Shown: one piece after another, positions 22,685-33,143 of the stretch
Numbering within the stretch: the first letter of the stretch is position 1
Layout: the number at the start of each line of letters is the position of its first letter
Source: Posidoniimonas polymericola
Lineage (GTDB): Bacteria; Planctomycetota; Planctomycetia; Pirellulales; Lacipirellulaceae
NCBI RefSeq assembly: GCF_007859935.1
Contig: NZ_SJPO01000001.1
Location: 186,001-250,000, forward strand
Reading direction: 5' to 3'
DNA length: 64,000 nt
Made by a program: the position numbers and the translations under genes
Notes under the pieces: generated by a model
Databases searched by the model: none
What the model was told of the DNA's origin: nothing
What the model saw: the letters and a program-made list of their open reading frames with translations, nothing else

Positions 22685-23689
22685 ATGCGCCGCTTGTCGG
22701 CCCGTCCCTGCCGGCGGGCGTTTACCTTGGTTGAGCTGCTGGTGGTGATCGCCATCATCGGCGTGCTTGTTGCCCTGCTGCTGCCGGCGGTGCAGGCGGC
22801 GCGCGCGGCGGCGCGGCGGACGCACTGCGCCAACAACCTCAAGCAGCTCGGACTTGCGCTGCACGGCCACCACGCGGCCAAGCGGTCGTTCCCGCCGGCG
22901 GGCGAGGACTACGGCTGGTGCCGCTTCCCGGAGCAGCGCAGGATCAACCACGTCCGCAACTACAGCGGGCTGCTGTACCTGCTGCCGTACCTGGAAGAGA
23001 GCACGCTTTACGACAGCTTTGACCGAGGCGCCGCGGCCGCGAACGTGCTGACCGGCAACAACGCCTGCTGCTCGCCGACCGGGGCATTGTCGCCGCTGCT
23101 GGGCGACGCGGTCGCGAGCGGCAACACCACCGTGGCGGCCACGGTGCTCGCCATGCTCGCCTGCCCGGCCGACGATGGCGACCCGCTGCTGCCCGCCACG
23201 GGCAGCTACTCGGCGGGCGACCCCGCCCGGCAGGGCGTCAAGACAAGCTACGACTTTGTGGTCGGCGACAGCCTGGTGTGCTCCTTGTGGGAGCGCCAGC
23301 CGACCGACCAGAGGACGATGTTCGGCGAGAACAGCGACTCGGCCGCCCGCCGCGTCACCGACGGGCTGTCGCACACGATCGCGGTGGCCGAGACCCTCCG
23401 CAGCGTCTACAACGGCTCCGCGCCCGCGTGGTCGTTCCGCGGTTGGGCGATGCCCGGCGTGGCGATCGGCGTCACCAAGATCAATGTCTGGCAGCTGCCC
23501 GGCGACACGACCTACGAGGGCAGGGCGGGAACGCTCCGCTCGCACTCGTCGGCCGGCAGCCTGCACGGCGACTACTGCCAGGTGCTGATGGGCGACGGCG
23601 CCGCGCGGGTGCTGCGGGAGCAGACCGACCCGGCGGTGTTGGCGGCGCTCGCCACGATGGCCGGCGAGGAGACCTCCACCGACTTCTAG
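22685..23689 (+). CDS. DUF1559 protein with pilin-type N-terminus and H-X9-DG motif
   Basis: 334 residues. The start [20 protein letters not shown] is a type IV pilin/pseudopilin methylation site: cleavage before F13, with Glu at +5. After the helix comes [21 protein letters not shown], the DUF1559 signature, and the protein ends with [12 protein letters not shown], the H-X9-DG motif. This family is greatly expanded in Planctomycetes; members are probably assembled or secreted by a type II/IV pilus-like system, but roles are unknown. Its stop shares CTAG with the stop of the convergent PEP-CTERM gene. Confidence 0.93.
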   Translation: MRRLSARPCRRAFTLVELLVVIAIIGVLVALLLPAVQAARAAARRTHCANNLKQLGLALHGHHAAKRSFPPAGEDYGWCRFPEQRRINHVRNYSGLLYLLPYLEESTLYDSFDRGAAAANVLTGNNACCSPTGALSPLLGDAVASGNTTVAATVLAMLACPADDGDPLLPATGSYSAGDPARQGVKTSYDFVVGDSLVCSLWERQPTDQRTMFGENSDSAARRVTDGLSHTIAVAETLRSVYNGSAPAWSFRGWAMPGVAIGVTKINVWQLPGDTTYEGRAGTLRSHSSAGSLHGDYCQVLMGDGAARVLREQTDPAVLAALATMAGEETSTDF

Positions 23690-24489
23690 CGGCGCCGCCG
23701 CCGCGCGACGAGCGTCGTCAGGCCGGCCAGCAGGCACACGCCGGCGGGCTCCGGCACGTCGCCGGTGGTGAACGTGATGTCGGTCAGGCTGGCGAGGACC
23801 GAGCTGCCGACGCCGGTCGCAAAACCGCCCCGTGGGTCATCGACTTCCGAGGCGAACTCGGCCGAAAGAATGTACGTCGTGTTGGGGGCAAGCGTCCCCG
23901 CGGGCACGCTCAGCGAGGTCTGCCCGGTGGCGTCCTCGGCGAGCACCGCCGGCCCGCCGGCGAGCGGCTCGATGCGAATCGTGGTGCGGGTGACTTCGGT
24001 CCCGGGCGTGTTCCATTGAAGAGGGATCGCCGCCGCCGGGTTCACACTGGCGAGGATGTCGTAGAGCGACCCGGTGAAATACGGCACCGAGGCGAGGTCG
24101 CCTCTGCGGAGATCGACAAGCTCGACCGCCGTTTCAAGAAAGTTGGCGGCGGTTAGAACGTAGACACCATCCGGGAAGGCCCCGCTGAACGTAGTCGGCG
24201 GCGGCGGGGCGAAGATCCCGTCCCACTGCGTCCCACCAGGCTGCGCATCGAGGGGCCGATCGCCTAGTGGCGAGCCGCCGAGCGTCACCGACAAGTACTC
24301 CAGCGGCGTGTCGGTCGCGAACTCGGCGTAGACGTACCTGTAGGGGAAGGTCGGCGGCGTGTCGGCGGTGGTCTGGGAGTAGAGCGAAACCTTGCCCAGT
24401 TCCCACTCCATCACCACCGCCGTGGCGTTTGGGGCGAGGAGGGTGATCAGTGACAACGAACAAGCAAACAGCGCGCAGCGGGAACTCAT
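23686..24489 (-). CDS. PEP-CTERM sorting domain-containing exported protein
   Basis: 267 residues. A signal peptide ends NATAVV (~residue 25). The body has beta-rich repeats ([58 protein letters not shown]). The end shows [18 protein letters not shown] and RRRRR. No catalytic domain recognised. The last four bases overlap the DUF1559 gene: the palindrome CTAG at 23686-23689 supplies both stop codons. There is no room for a separate terminator. Confidence 0.88.
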   Translation of the reverse strand: MSSRCALFACSLSLITLLAPNATAVVMEWELGKVSLYSQTTADTPPTFPYRYVYAEFATDTPLEYLSVTLGGSPLGDRPLDAQPGGTQWDGIFAPPPPTTFSGAFPDGVYVLTAANFLETAVELVDLRRGDLASVPYFTGSLYDILASVNPAAAIPLQWNTPGTEVTRTTIRIEPLAGGPAVLAEDATGQTSLSVPAGTLAPNTTYILSAEFASEVDDPRGGFATGVGSSVLASLTDITFTTGDVPEPAGVCLLAGLTTLVARRRRR

Positions 24490-24721
24490 AAACAGCCTGT
24501 AAGGGAGAAAGCGAAGGCTCAGGAATGCCGGGCCCCGAACTGCCGAGTAGGCCAGCGGGCGGCGGTGAAGATGTCACGCGGGGGTGATTGCGTGAGCGTG
24601 TCCTGGGCGCGATAGGAGGTTCCGAACCAACGACGGTATTCTCCACGCCTAGCGCCGGGCGTCAAGGCCGAATGCGCCGGCCTTGGCCGCACTGCTGGCG
24701 TGCTTGAGCCGCTCGGGCTGA

Positions 24722-25333
24722 CTACTCCAGCCGCGCACGGAGGTACGCTGTCATCGCTCCTAAAATCTCCGGATCGAGCGTCACTTTGTGCCCCCGCGGG
24801 TTGGCGTCCGGCACGTACGTAGAGGGGCTGCCGAGCCCGGTAAGCCGGGCGCGGAGGACTTCCATCTGGTGCAGGGCGTCGGGGCCTTCGGCGGTGTTGA
24901 TGGTCAGCAGCAGCGGGATGGTTGGCTTGGTGAGGTAGTCGAGCGCCCCGTGGGCCCGCCAGGCGTCGCGGTGAGTTTCGCGGTCGCCCCACGCCTTGGC
25001 GTAGCGGGGCAGCATGCGGTCGTCGTCGAGCAGGTCGAGGTAGGTGAACCGGCCCGACATCATCACGGCCGCCTGCACGCGGCTGTCTTCCGCGCGGGGT
25101 TCGCCTTGGCAGTCGAACTCGGCCATGCTGCCGGTGGTCGCCAGCATCAGGGCCATGCCGCTGCCCCGTGAGAAGCCGACCACGCCGATTTTGCCATTCA
25201 GCGGCAGGTCTGACTGCTGGGCCCGCAGCGTGCGGGCGGCGGCCTTGATCTTCCAGGCCGAGTCGGGCATCGGGTCGATCCCCTTGTACGGCGCGGCGAC
25301 CGGGTGGTCGGCCATCGCCACCGCGAAGCCCGC
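24722..25333 (-). pseudogene. Alpha/beta hydrolase, C-terminal fragment fused to a transposase remnant
   Basis: The last ~200 residues of a dienelactone-hydrolase or acetyl-esterase-like protein. The nucleophile elbow GFSRGSG is intact (Ser), and a late RGH may be the catalytic His. The upstream half is missing. The frame runs without a stop into the IS3 transposase fragment (open from a GTG at 25711), so one chimeric 329-residue protein could be read, but the fold would lack its first strands. The start of the original gene is found separately at 25716-25883. Confidence 0.8.
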
Positions 25334-25715
25334 TGACCTGCCCCCGGTAGTGGAACCAGCGTCAGTGTTATAGCCCAGCCAGCTCGCTTCGTGGAGGCGT
25401 AGCCGGAACGAAGCGAGCTGGCTGGGTCGCCTCCGGGGCGGGGGCCGGTAGCCAAGTGAGCTGTGCGGTCGGGCCGTGTTGTAGTGTCGGCGCCATCGCT
25501 CAATGAGGACCTTGGCCTCGAGCAGCGTGTCGAACTGCTCGCGGGCCAGCAGCTCGTCGCGGAGTTTGCCATTGAACGACTCGACGTAGCCGTTCTCCCA
25601 CGGCGATCCCGGCTCGATGAACAGCGTCTGCACGCCGACCCTCGCGAGCCACTCACGAACCGCCTTGGCGGTGAACTCCGACCCGTTGTCCGAGCGGATG
25701 TACTTGGGCACGCCC
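25334..25715 (-). mobile_element. IS3-family insertion sequence remnant (end of orfB)
   Basis: About 380 bases. On the minus strand it encodes the last part of an rve/DDE integrase: YIRSDNGSEF (second Asp), then GSPWENGYVESFNGKLRDE (final Glu), RWRRHYNTARPHSSLGYRPP. The right end reads TGACCTGCCCCCGG on the plus strand at 25334, a typical IS3 terminal repeat with TG at the tip. The left end, orfA and the first catalytic Asp are gone. The element interrupts an alpha/beta hydrolase gene. It cannot transpose by itself. Confidence 0.85.
25374..25426. repeat. 18-bp perfect inverted repeat inside the IS remnant
   Basis: CCCAGCCAGCTCGCTTCG at 25374-25391 is the exact reverse complement of 25409-25426, with a 17-base loop. 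It falls near the end of the transposase frame (translated PSQLASFRLRLHEASWLG). It might be a smaller hairpin element inserted in the IS or a transposon-borne terminator. Confidence 0.9.
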
Positions 25716-25883
25716 CGCCGTGGCGGGGCCCGGTGTGGCGATGGTCAGTCTGTGCATTGCGCCGGTCGCCGTGCTCTGCCACTGTTCGGCGGCGGGCGCC
25801 GCCGCGACGGCGACCGCGAGCAGCAGGGCGACAACGCCGGGCAAGGCGACTCGACCGCCGCGAAGGAAAGACACGGATTGCAT
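25716..25883 (-). pseudogene. Alpha/beta hydrolase, N-terminal fragment with signal peptide
   Basis: From the ATG at 25883 the frame gives a basic start, a hydrophobic core (VALPGVVALLLAVAVAAAP) and a mature start AAEQWQSTATGAMHRLTI. This looks like the exported front end of the hydrolase whose rear end lies at 24722-25333. The frame differs from the transposase frame by one base, so the two halves cannot be read as one protein. Exact breakpoint near 25716-25735 is uncertain. Confidence 0.68.
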
Positions 25884-25920
25884 GGCGGGCGCCGTGGGGG
25901 CGGGGCAGGGCGGAAAGCAA

Positions 25921-25950
25921 AGAAGCCGCCGGCGCGAGCCGGCGGCTTCT
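25921..25950 (-). terminator. Hairpin terminator of the PEP-CTERM gene
   Basis: A perfect 13-bp stem with a 4-base loop (AGAAGCCGCCGGC, loop, complement). On the minus strand it is followed by a T-rich TTTGCTTTCC. It lies 48 bases past the stop at 25999. Confidence 0.82.
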
Positions 25951-25998
25951 GGATCGATCGCAACAAACGTCGCTCAACTTGCGGTAAGCCAACGCAAC

Positions 25999-26631
25999 TC
26001 AGCAGGCGGTGCGGCGCCGGACGCAGGCCAGGGCTAGGCCACCGAGGCCGAGGACGCCGAGCGAGGTCGGCTCCGGAACCGTGCTGATCGACAGCTCGTC
26101 GAAGTTGGTGAACCAGGTCCCGGCGCCGTCGACGCGGACGCCCAGGGTCTGACCAACGGACGCGGCGGTGGCGGCGATCGTGCCCCCGTACTCGGTCCAG
26201 GCGTCGGTCAGGACGCCGGTGTTGAACGATCCGATCACGTTGGTCGACGCGTCGGCGCCGTGGAACAGCGTGACGACCATCTCGGGCGCGTCGTTGGAAT
26301 TCCACCGCTTGGCGAAGGTCGAGATATCGAACACATCGCCGCTCTGAATGACGTAGGAGCTGAGGTTGTAGAGGCCCTCGCCCGACTTCACAAAGGCGGA
26401 GTACTCCTGAAGGGGGCCCCACCAGGCGCCTTCGAACTCGATGCCGCCGTCGGTGATCGCGGTGGCGTTCTGCCAGCCGGGGATGTCGTAGGTCGCCGAA
26501 TCCCAACCGTCCGGGAAGTGGGCCTGAGTCGACGCGTCGAAATCCAGGTTTGTAAAGGTAGAGTCAAGGAGGGCCGCGTGCGCAATAGACGCCGTTAGCA
26601 TAGCCGCGGTGATGAGACAAAGCTGCTTCAT
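25999..26631 (-). CDS. PEP-CTERM sorting domain-containing exported protein
   Basis: 210 residues from the ATG at 26631, immediately opening a signal peptide (MKQLCLITAAMLTASIAHA). The body reads like a carbohydrate-binding jelly roll: FPDGWDSATYDIPGWQNA, WWGPLQEYSAFVKSGEGLYNLSSYV, WTEYGGTIAATAASVGQTLGVRVD and NFDELSIS. The C-terminus has VPEP, LGVLGLGGLALACV and RRRTAC. A good promoter is found about 200 bases upstream and a hairpin terminator downstream, so it is a monocistronic gene. Confidence 0.9.
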   Translation of the reverse strand: MKQLCLITAAMLTASIAHAALLDSTFTNLDFDASTQAHFPDGWDSATYDIPGWQNATAITDGGIEFEGAWWGPLQEYSAFVKSGEGLYNLSSYVIQSGDVFDISTFAKRWNSNDAPEMVVTLFHGADASTNVIGSFNTGVLTDAWTEYGGTIAATAASVGQTLGVRVDGAGTWFTNFDELSISTVPEPTSLGVLGLGGLALACVRRRTAC

Positions 26632-26840
26632 TAGACTGCTTCTTTCGCCAGGGGTGTGGAACAGAGGAGGAGGTAGCAAACCATCGAACGAGTTGATGAG
26701 CGGGAGGCCTTTTTCACGAGACCACAAATGCTTGTCGTTGGCTTTTGGCCGCCTGCTTTGAATCGCTGAAAAGGCTTCACGCAGGACCGACGACCGTGTC
26801 GCAACGAGAGCGGTCAAAGAGGAGAACGGGTCACTTTCCT

Positions 26841-26869
26841 CATAATGGTCCCAGTGACGGGGGATGTCA
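26841..26869 (-). promoter_or_regulatory. Sigma-70-type promoter of the PEP-CTERM gene
   Basis: On the minus strand a perfect TTGACA (26864-26869) is followed after 17 bases by CATTAT (26841-26846). Transcription would begin near 26834 and give a leader of about 200 bases before the ATG at 26631. Confidence 0.62.
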
Positions 26870-26945
26870 AATAAATAAATGCGAGTGAGGTTTTGCGCTT
26901 CGTCGCATTTGCAAGAATGGGACGCCGCTCCGGCGTCTTCCATGC

Positions 26946-26980
26946 AAAAACCCCGGTCGACCAGGAGGCCGACCGGGGTT
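26946..26980 (-). terminator. Rho-independent terminator of groEL
   Basis: An 11-bp stem (26949-26959 with 26970-26980) ending in a T-run on the minus strand (26946-26950 read AAAAA on the plus strand). It is 80 bases past the groEL stop. Confidence 0.85.
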
Positions 26981-27060
26981 CTGTCGCTATCCGCCGCGGC
27001 AAGTGGGAGCCGCGGAGCGGGTTGCTTAGGGTGAGCGGCTGCCCGCTCACCGATCGTCGA

Positions 27061-28776
<1,716 letters not shown>

Positions 28777-28837
28777 CTAGCTCACGCGTGGAAGGTCAGG
28801 CCCTAGGAACCAGCGCCCGGCGCCTTCCAGCTAGCGC

Positions 28838-29170
28838 CTACTCGATCACCGCGAGGATGTCGCTCTCGCTCATCAGCAGGTACTCGTTGTCGTCCAGCTC
28901 GATGGTCTCGGGGGCGTAGCTGGTGAATAGCACGCGGTCGCCGACCTTCACCTGCAGCTCACCACGCGAGCCGTCGTCCAGCACCTTGCCGGGTCCCACG
29001 GCGACGATGGTGCCGCGGTTGGCCTTGTCCTTGGCCGAGTCCGGCAGCACGATGCCGCCAGCGGTGACGTCTTCCGACTCGTCACGCTCGACCACAACGC
29101 GGTCGTTCATCGGTTCGAGCTTGACCTTGCCTTTTTTGCTGGGAGCGGGCTTCTTGGTAGCGGTCGCCAT
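28838..29170 (-). CDS. groES: Co-chaperonin GroES (10-kDa)
   Basis: 110 residues; the family norm is ~97. The extra part is an N-terminal Lys-rich leader (MATATKKPAPSKKGKVK). The core has PMNDRVVVERDESEDVTAGGIVLPDSAKDKANRGTI, whose middle is the mobile loop that touches GroEL, then VLFTSYAPETIELDDNEYLLMSESDILAVI. An AGGAGGA site precedes the ATG at 29170. It heads the groES-groEL pair. No CIRCE operator (TTAGCACTC-N9-GAGTGCTAA) is visible upstream. Confidence 0.96.
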   Translation of the reverse strand: MATATKKPAPSKKGKVKLEPMNDRVVVERDESEDVTAGGIVLPDSAKDKANRGTIVAVGPGKVLDDGSRGELQVKVGDRVLFTSYAPETIELDDNEYLLMSESDILAVIE

Positions 29171-29536
29171 GCGAGGTTTCCTCCTGGACTGGGCTGTTGA
29201 AGGGGCCGCCGAGCGGCCATCTTGTTGGTTGGTCGTGGGTGCAGAAGCCTGACCCGCCGTGCTCAGAGACTACCGGCAACCGGCGGGAGAGTGTGCGTTT
29301 GGCAGGCACGCGCGTAGGCGCAGCGTGACCGCCTCACAGAGAAAGCAAGTCGTGCGCCAGTCGCGTATAAAGGTGTAAGTCGAATGAGAATAGTGACTTA
29401 GGTGGATAAGCGACGGCAGACGCAACTGCCAATCTGGCGCCGAGCCCCTACAGGGCAGGGCGCCACCGCCTATCGCTGCCATTTTGGCAGCGCCGGCCCG
29501 CTCCAGAGAGGGCGCCCGGCAGTACCGCCCAGCGGT
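29171..29536. other. groES upstream region with small palindromes
   Basis: About 365 bases. An A+T-richer patch at 29360-29400 contains TATACG on the minus strand and probably holds the groES promoter, but no matching -35 box was found. A palindrome CGCTGCCA-TTT-TGGCAGCG lies at 29474-29492, downstream of the coiled-coil gene, and may end its transcript. No CIRCE element and no further gene. Confidence 0.5.
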
Positions 29537-31798
29537 CTACTCGTCGTCGCCGCCCAGGCCGAGTTTCTTCAGCCAGTTGCTCTGACGCCGGCCGTCGTCC
29601 CGCCCGCCGGCTCCCGGGGGTGCCGCCGGTCGGGCCGCCTCGAGGTCGATCAGCTTCTGCTCCATGTCGGCCTTCTGCCGGGCAAGCGACGCCCGCTCCA
29701 CCGACAGCTCTAGCTCGGTCTTGCGGAGCTGATCGTTGAGCTTGTCCTCAAGCTTGCGGATCCGCGCCCGTTCGGCCTCTAGCCGCTCGTCGTCGGCAAA
29801 CTCGTCGCTGAGCTGCTGATCGCCGGCGGTCTGGATCTCGGCTAGCTGCTGCTTGAGCTCGGCGATGACGCGGTCCTTGCCCAGGATCACCTCGTCGGTG
29901 ATGTGGATGGTGCCCTCGATAGTGGCCCGCTCTTCGACCCGCTCGGGGGCGGGAGGGACCGCGCTCTGGGCTTCCGCTTCGACCTCTCCCTCCAGGCTCG
30001 CCAGCAGCCGCCGCTTCTGGGCTTCCCAGTCGTTGGCGTCGCCTTCCACCTGCCCGGTAGGGTGAGACGAACCCTGGGCCGCTTCCAGGCGGGTCTCGAG
30101 CTCGTGCTTCTCCCGCTTCAGCTCCCGGACGTCCTCGACCGCCATCTCGAACCGCCGCTGCAGTTCTTCCATGTCCTCGTCGGCGTCGCCCAGCGTGGCG
30201 GGCTGGTTCTCGAGCTCGACGACCTGCTCCCGCAGACGGTCGCACTCCTCGCGCAGCCGCACCATTTCGGCGCTGTCCCCCTCGTCCCGGGCGGGGCGTT
30301 CGGACAGCTCGAGCTCGAGTTCGTCGATGCGGTTGCGGAGTTGCTGCGCGTCGGAGACCGCCAGCTCGAACCGCCGCTGCAACTCTTGCAGCTCGTCCGA
30401 TTGGTCGTCTTGCGAAGCCTGCTCCAGCGCGGTCTGGGCATCTTCCAGCTGCTGCTGCAGTTCGGCGACCTGCTGTTGAGCCTGTTGTTCAGTTTGGCCG
30501 GAGGACGCGAGCTGCTGCTCCAGCTCCTTGAGCTGCGAGGAGCGTTCAGCGGCCTGGCTGACAGCCTTCTCAAGCTGCTGCTGGAGCTCGGTGACCTTGC
30601 CGGACAGGTCTTCCTGGGGCGCCTTGGTCAGGGCCTCCTGGGCCTCGGACAGCTGCTGCTGGAGCTTGCCGGCCTGGGCGTCGCGTTCGGTGGCCTGGCG
30701 GCCTGCCTTTTCTAGCTGCTGCTGCAGCTCGGCGACCTTGGCGGAAAGGTCCTGCTTGGGCGCCTTGGCGAGGGCGGCTTGGGCGGTCGCCAGCTCCTGC
30801 TGCAGGGACTTGGCCTGCTGCTGGAGCTGAACGGTGTGCTGCTTGTCGCCGCTGGCGTCGGCCAACTGCTGCTGCATCTGCTCAATCTGGGCGTCGCGAC
30901 GCTTGGCCTGATCAAGCGCCTGCTGCAGCTGCGCCTGCAGCTCCTGGAGCTCTACGCTCTGGCTGCTGTGGTCCTGCTTAGCCTGGTCGAGTTCTTGCTG
31001 GAGCTGCTCGGCGTGAGCAGACGCGTCGTCGGCTTTTTGGGCGGTTTCCTCGGTGGCGGCCAGGTCGGCCCGGAGCGCGGCCTCCTGCTCCTGGGCGGCG
31101 GCCAGCTGTTGTTCCTGCGTCGTAAGCTGCTGCTGCAGCCCTGCCAGCTCGCCGGCGTGCGCGTCGCGGGCGGCGGCGAGCTCGGCCTCGTGCTGCTTAG
31201 CGAGCTGCTGCTGCGCGTCGCTGGCGCCCTGGTCGAGACTCGTGCGGAGGGTCTCGAGCTCCTGCCGCTGGCGGTCGAGTTGGTCCCGTTGGTCGGCTAG
31301 CTCGGCCTCCTGCTGATCGAGGGCCTCACGCCGCTCGATGGCCTGCTGCTCCTCATCGCCGAGTGCCTGACGCTGCGCCTCTAGCTCTTCCTGCGTCTTC
31401 TCGAGCTCCTGCTGCCGGCGTTCGAGGGCTTCAGACTCGCGGGCCGCCTCTTCACTGTTCTGGGTTATCTCGAGCAGGACAACGTCCCGCTGGGCCTCGA
31501 AGGCCGCACGTTCTTGGGTGAGCTGGTTCCGCTCGGACTCAAGCCGTTCCCGCTCTTCTGCGAGGGCGGCCGTTTGGTGGTCGAGTTCCTCGGCCGCTTC
31601 CTGGGAAAGGGCGGTGGTCAGCTCGGCAAGGCTGGCTTCGAGCTGCTGCTCGAGTCCCTGGGTCAGCTCCCGTTGACCCTGCAGCGCGGCCTCGGCCTTC
31701 GCGCGGATCTCCCGCAGCGCTTCCGACGAGGGGACGTCGGGCGTGGGGGCGTCGAGCGCGGGCGCCTGTGTCGGGTCGGGTGGGCGGACGGGTTCCAT
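29537..31798 (-). CDS. Large Gln/Glu-rich coiled-coil protein
   Basis: 753 residues with no signal peptide and no membrane helix. After a Pro-rich start (residues 1-25) almost the whole length is heptad coiled coil (LAEERERLESERNQLTQERAAFEAQR, LEQQLEASLAEL). In the middle, units like QDLSAKVAELQQQLEKA and EDLSGKVTELQQQLEKA recur, and LQRRFEMAVEDVRELKREK repeats LQRRFELAVSDAQQLRNR, so it grew by internal duplication. A short conserved-looking end is QSNWLKKLGLGGDDE. Function is unknown: a cytoskeletal or scaffold role is plausible for such proteins. A strong promoter lies 75 bases upstream. Confidence 0.85.
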   Translation of the reverse strand: MEPVRPPDPTQAPALDAPTPDVPSSEALREIRAKAEAALQGQRELTQGLEQQLEASLAELTTALSQEAAEELDHQTAALAEERERLESERNQLTQERAAFEAQRDVVLLEITQNSEEAARESEALERRQQELEKTQEELEAQRQALGDEEQQAIERREALDQQEAELADQRDQLDRQRQELETLRTSLDQGASDAQQQLAKQHEAELAAARDAHAGELAGLQQQLTTQEQQLAAAQEQEAALRADLAATEETAQKADDASAHAEQLQQELDQAKQDHSSQSVELQELQAQLQQALDQAKRRDAQIEQMQQQLADASGDKQHTVQLQQQAKSLQQELATAQAALAKAPKQDLSAKVAELQQQLEKAGRQATERDAQAGKLQQQLSEAQEALTKAPQEDLSGKVTELQQQLEKAVSQAAERSSQLKELEQQLASSGQTEQQAQQQVAELQQQLEDAQTALEQASQDDQSDELQELQRRFELAVSDAQQLRNRIDELELELSERPARDEGDSAEMVRLREECDRLREQVVELENQPATLGDADEDMEELQRRFEMAVEDVRELKREKHELETRLEAAQGSSHPTGQVEGDANDWEAQKRRLLASLEGEVEAEAQSAVPPAPERVEERATIEGTIHITDEVILGKDRVIAELKQQLAEIQTAGDQQLSDEFADDERLEAERARIRKLEDKLNDQLRKTELELSVERASLARQKADMEQKLIDLEAARPAAPPGAGGRDDGRRQSNWLKKLGLGGDDE

Positions 31799-32166
31799 GT
31801 CCGGGAGGATTCCTAAGGGAGTTCAGCAGCAGGACATAGGGCCGGTTCGGCAGCAGTCGAAACCAGCCCACACGTATATAGGTCGCGATGAACCACCGGT
31901 CAAAACTACGTGGTCGTGTTGCGCGGGCCCCTCGGAACCCTCCGGTCGTGCCGGTTCCGCCGGCCCGCGACCGGCGAGCGGTCGATTGCCAGCACGACGG
32001 CCATTGGCGATCATGCGGTCTGTGTCGGCGCCCCCGCCTGTCGGCGAAGCACAACCGGACCTCGCCCGACGCACAGGGCTGGGAGCGGATCGGAAAACCG
32101 CGGAGCCGGGGGCCACGACACGGAGCGTTTCAAACAACCTCGGTGTTCTTTGCGGTTCCCGACCCC
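31799..32166. other. Divergent promoter region
   Basis: About 370 bases between the coiled-coil gene and the dehydrogenase gene. The minus-strand promoter at 31875-31903 is listed separately. On the plus strand I see no clear promoter. In-frame extension of the dehydrogenase to 31888 exists, but reads as Arg/Pro-rich sequence and is not accepted. Confidence 0.45.
31875..31903 (-). promoter_or_regulatory. Sigma-70-type promoter of the coiled-coil gene
   Basis: TTGACC (31898-31903, minus strand), 17 bases, then TATATA (31875-31880). Five of six bases match in both boxes. The leader to the ATG at 31798 would be about 70 bases. Confidence 0.68.
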
Positions 32167-33135
32167 ATGCCCACCCACAACGCCCTCTACACCGACTTCC
32201 CTTGGGCCGACCCCGACATCGAGCGGGCGCTGCTGGCCGAGGCCGACTGCGAGCTGGTCCTCTCGCCCGACAACAAGGAACAGACCCTCGTCGCCGAGGC
32301 CGAGCGGCTCAACCCGGTGCTGATCGTCACCTGCTGGGCGCCGACCACCGCGCGGGTGATCGACGCCGCGCCGAACTGCCGTCACATCGCGCGGACCGGC
32401 ATCGGGCTCGACAACATCGACGTGCCGCACGCCACCGGCAAGGGCATCCTGGTCACGAACGTCCCCGACTACTGCGTCCGTGAGGTCGCCGAGCACTCGC
32501 TGGCGATGGTCATGGACTTGGGCCGCAAGCTGTCGGTCTGCCACCACGCGACCAAGTCCGGCGTGTACGATTTGGTCGCCGCACAGCCGATCTACCGGCT
32601 CAAGGGGCAGACGCTCGGCGTTGTTGGCCTTGGCGCCACCGGCACGATCCTGGCCGAGCTCGCGCAGGCGATCGGCATGCGGGTGATCGGCACGAACCGC
32701 TCAAAGGACGTGCCGCCCGGCGTCACTTGGAAACCGCTCGAAGAGCTGCTCGCCGTGGCCGACTACGTCAGCATCAACTTCCCGCTGAGCGACGAAACCG
32801 CCAATCTGATGAACGCCGACACGTTCGCCCTCATGAAGCCCACCGCGTACCTGATCAATACCGCCCGGGGCGGCATTGTCGACCACGACGCGCTCGCCGC
32901 GGCGCTCGACAAGGGCCAGCTCGCCGGAGCCGCGCTCGACGTGCAGGTCCCCGAGCCGCCGGACCTGTCCCGCCCCCCGTACAACGACCCCCGCGTGATC
33001 GTCACCCCGCACTCCGCGTTCTGCTCGCCCCAGGCAATCGTCGAGCTCCGCGAACGCGTCGGACGCCAGGCCCGCGACTTCCTGCTCGGCAAGACTCCCG
33101 AGTGCGTGGTGAACCCCGGCGTGCTTAAGCAGTAG
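32167..33135 (+). CDS. D-2-hydroxyacid dehydrogenase (NAD-binding, CtBP/SerA-like)
   Basis: 322 residues from the ATG at 32167. Landmarks are: ARTGIGLDNIDVPHATGKGILVTNVP, the NAD-binding GVVGLGATG with flanking helix, the catalytic Arg region NTARGGIVDHDAL, a Glu-like position in VPEPPDLSRPP, and the catalytic His in VTPHSAFCS. It would reduce a 2-oxo acid or oxidise the D-hydroxy acid. It lacks the ACT and regulatory domain of long SerA. Substrate is not defined. Convergent with the fucosidase gene, 8 bases between stops. Confidence 0.87.
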   Translation: MPTHNALYTDFPWADPDIERALLAEADCELVLSPDNKEQTLVAEAERLNPVLIVTCWAPTTARVIDAAPNCRHIARTGIGLDNIDVPHATGKGILVTNVPDYCVREVAEHSLAMVMDLGRKLSVCHHATKSGVYDLVAAQPIYRLKGQTLGVVGLGATGTILAELAQAIGMRVIGTNRSKDVPPGVTWKPLEELLAVADYVSINFPLSDETANLMNADTFALMKPTAYLINTARGGIVDHDALAAALDKGQLAGAALDVQVPEPPDLSRPPYNDPRVIVTPHSAFCSPQAIVELRERVGRQARDFLLGKTPECVVNPGVLKQ

Positions 33136-33143
33136 CCGGCTAG

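Noticed and set aside
22252-22881. Extending the zinc-ribbon protein upstream to 22881
   Set aside because: The extra 128 residues overlap the DUF1559 gene in antisense and its promoter region, and are Ser/Arg/Ala-rich without conservation features. The ATG at 22497 fits a two-helix protein.
29171-29536. CIRCE heat-shock operator upstream of groES
   Set aside because: No TTAGCACTC/GAGTGCTAA pair is present on either strand in this gap.
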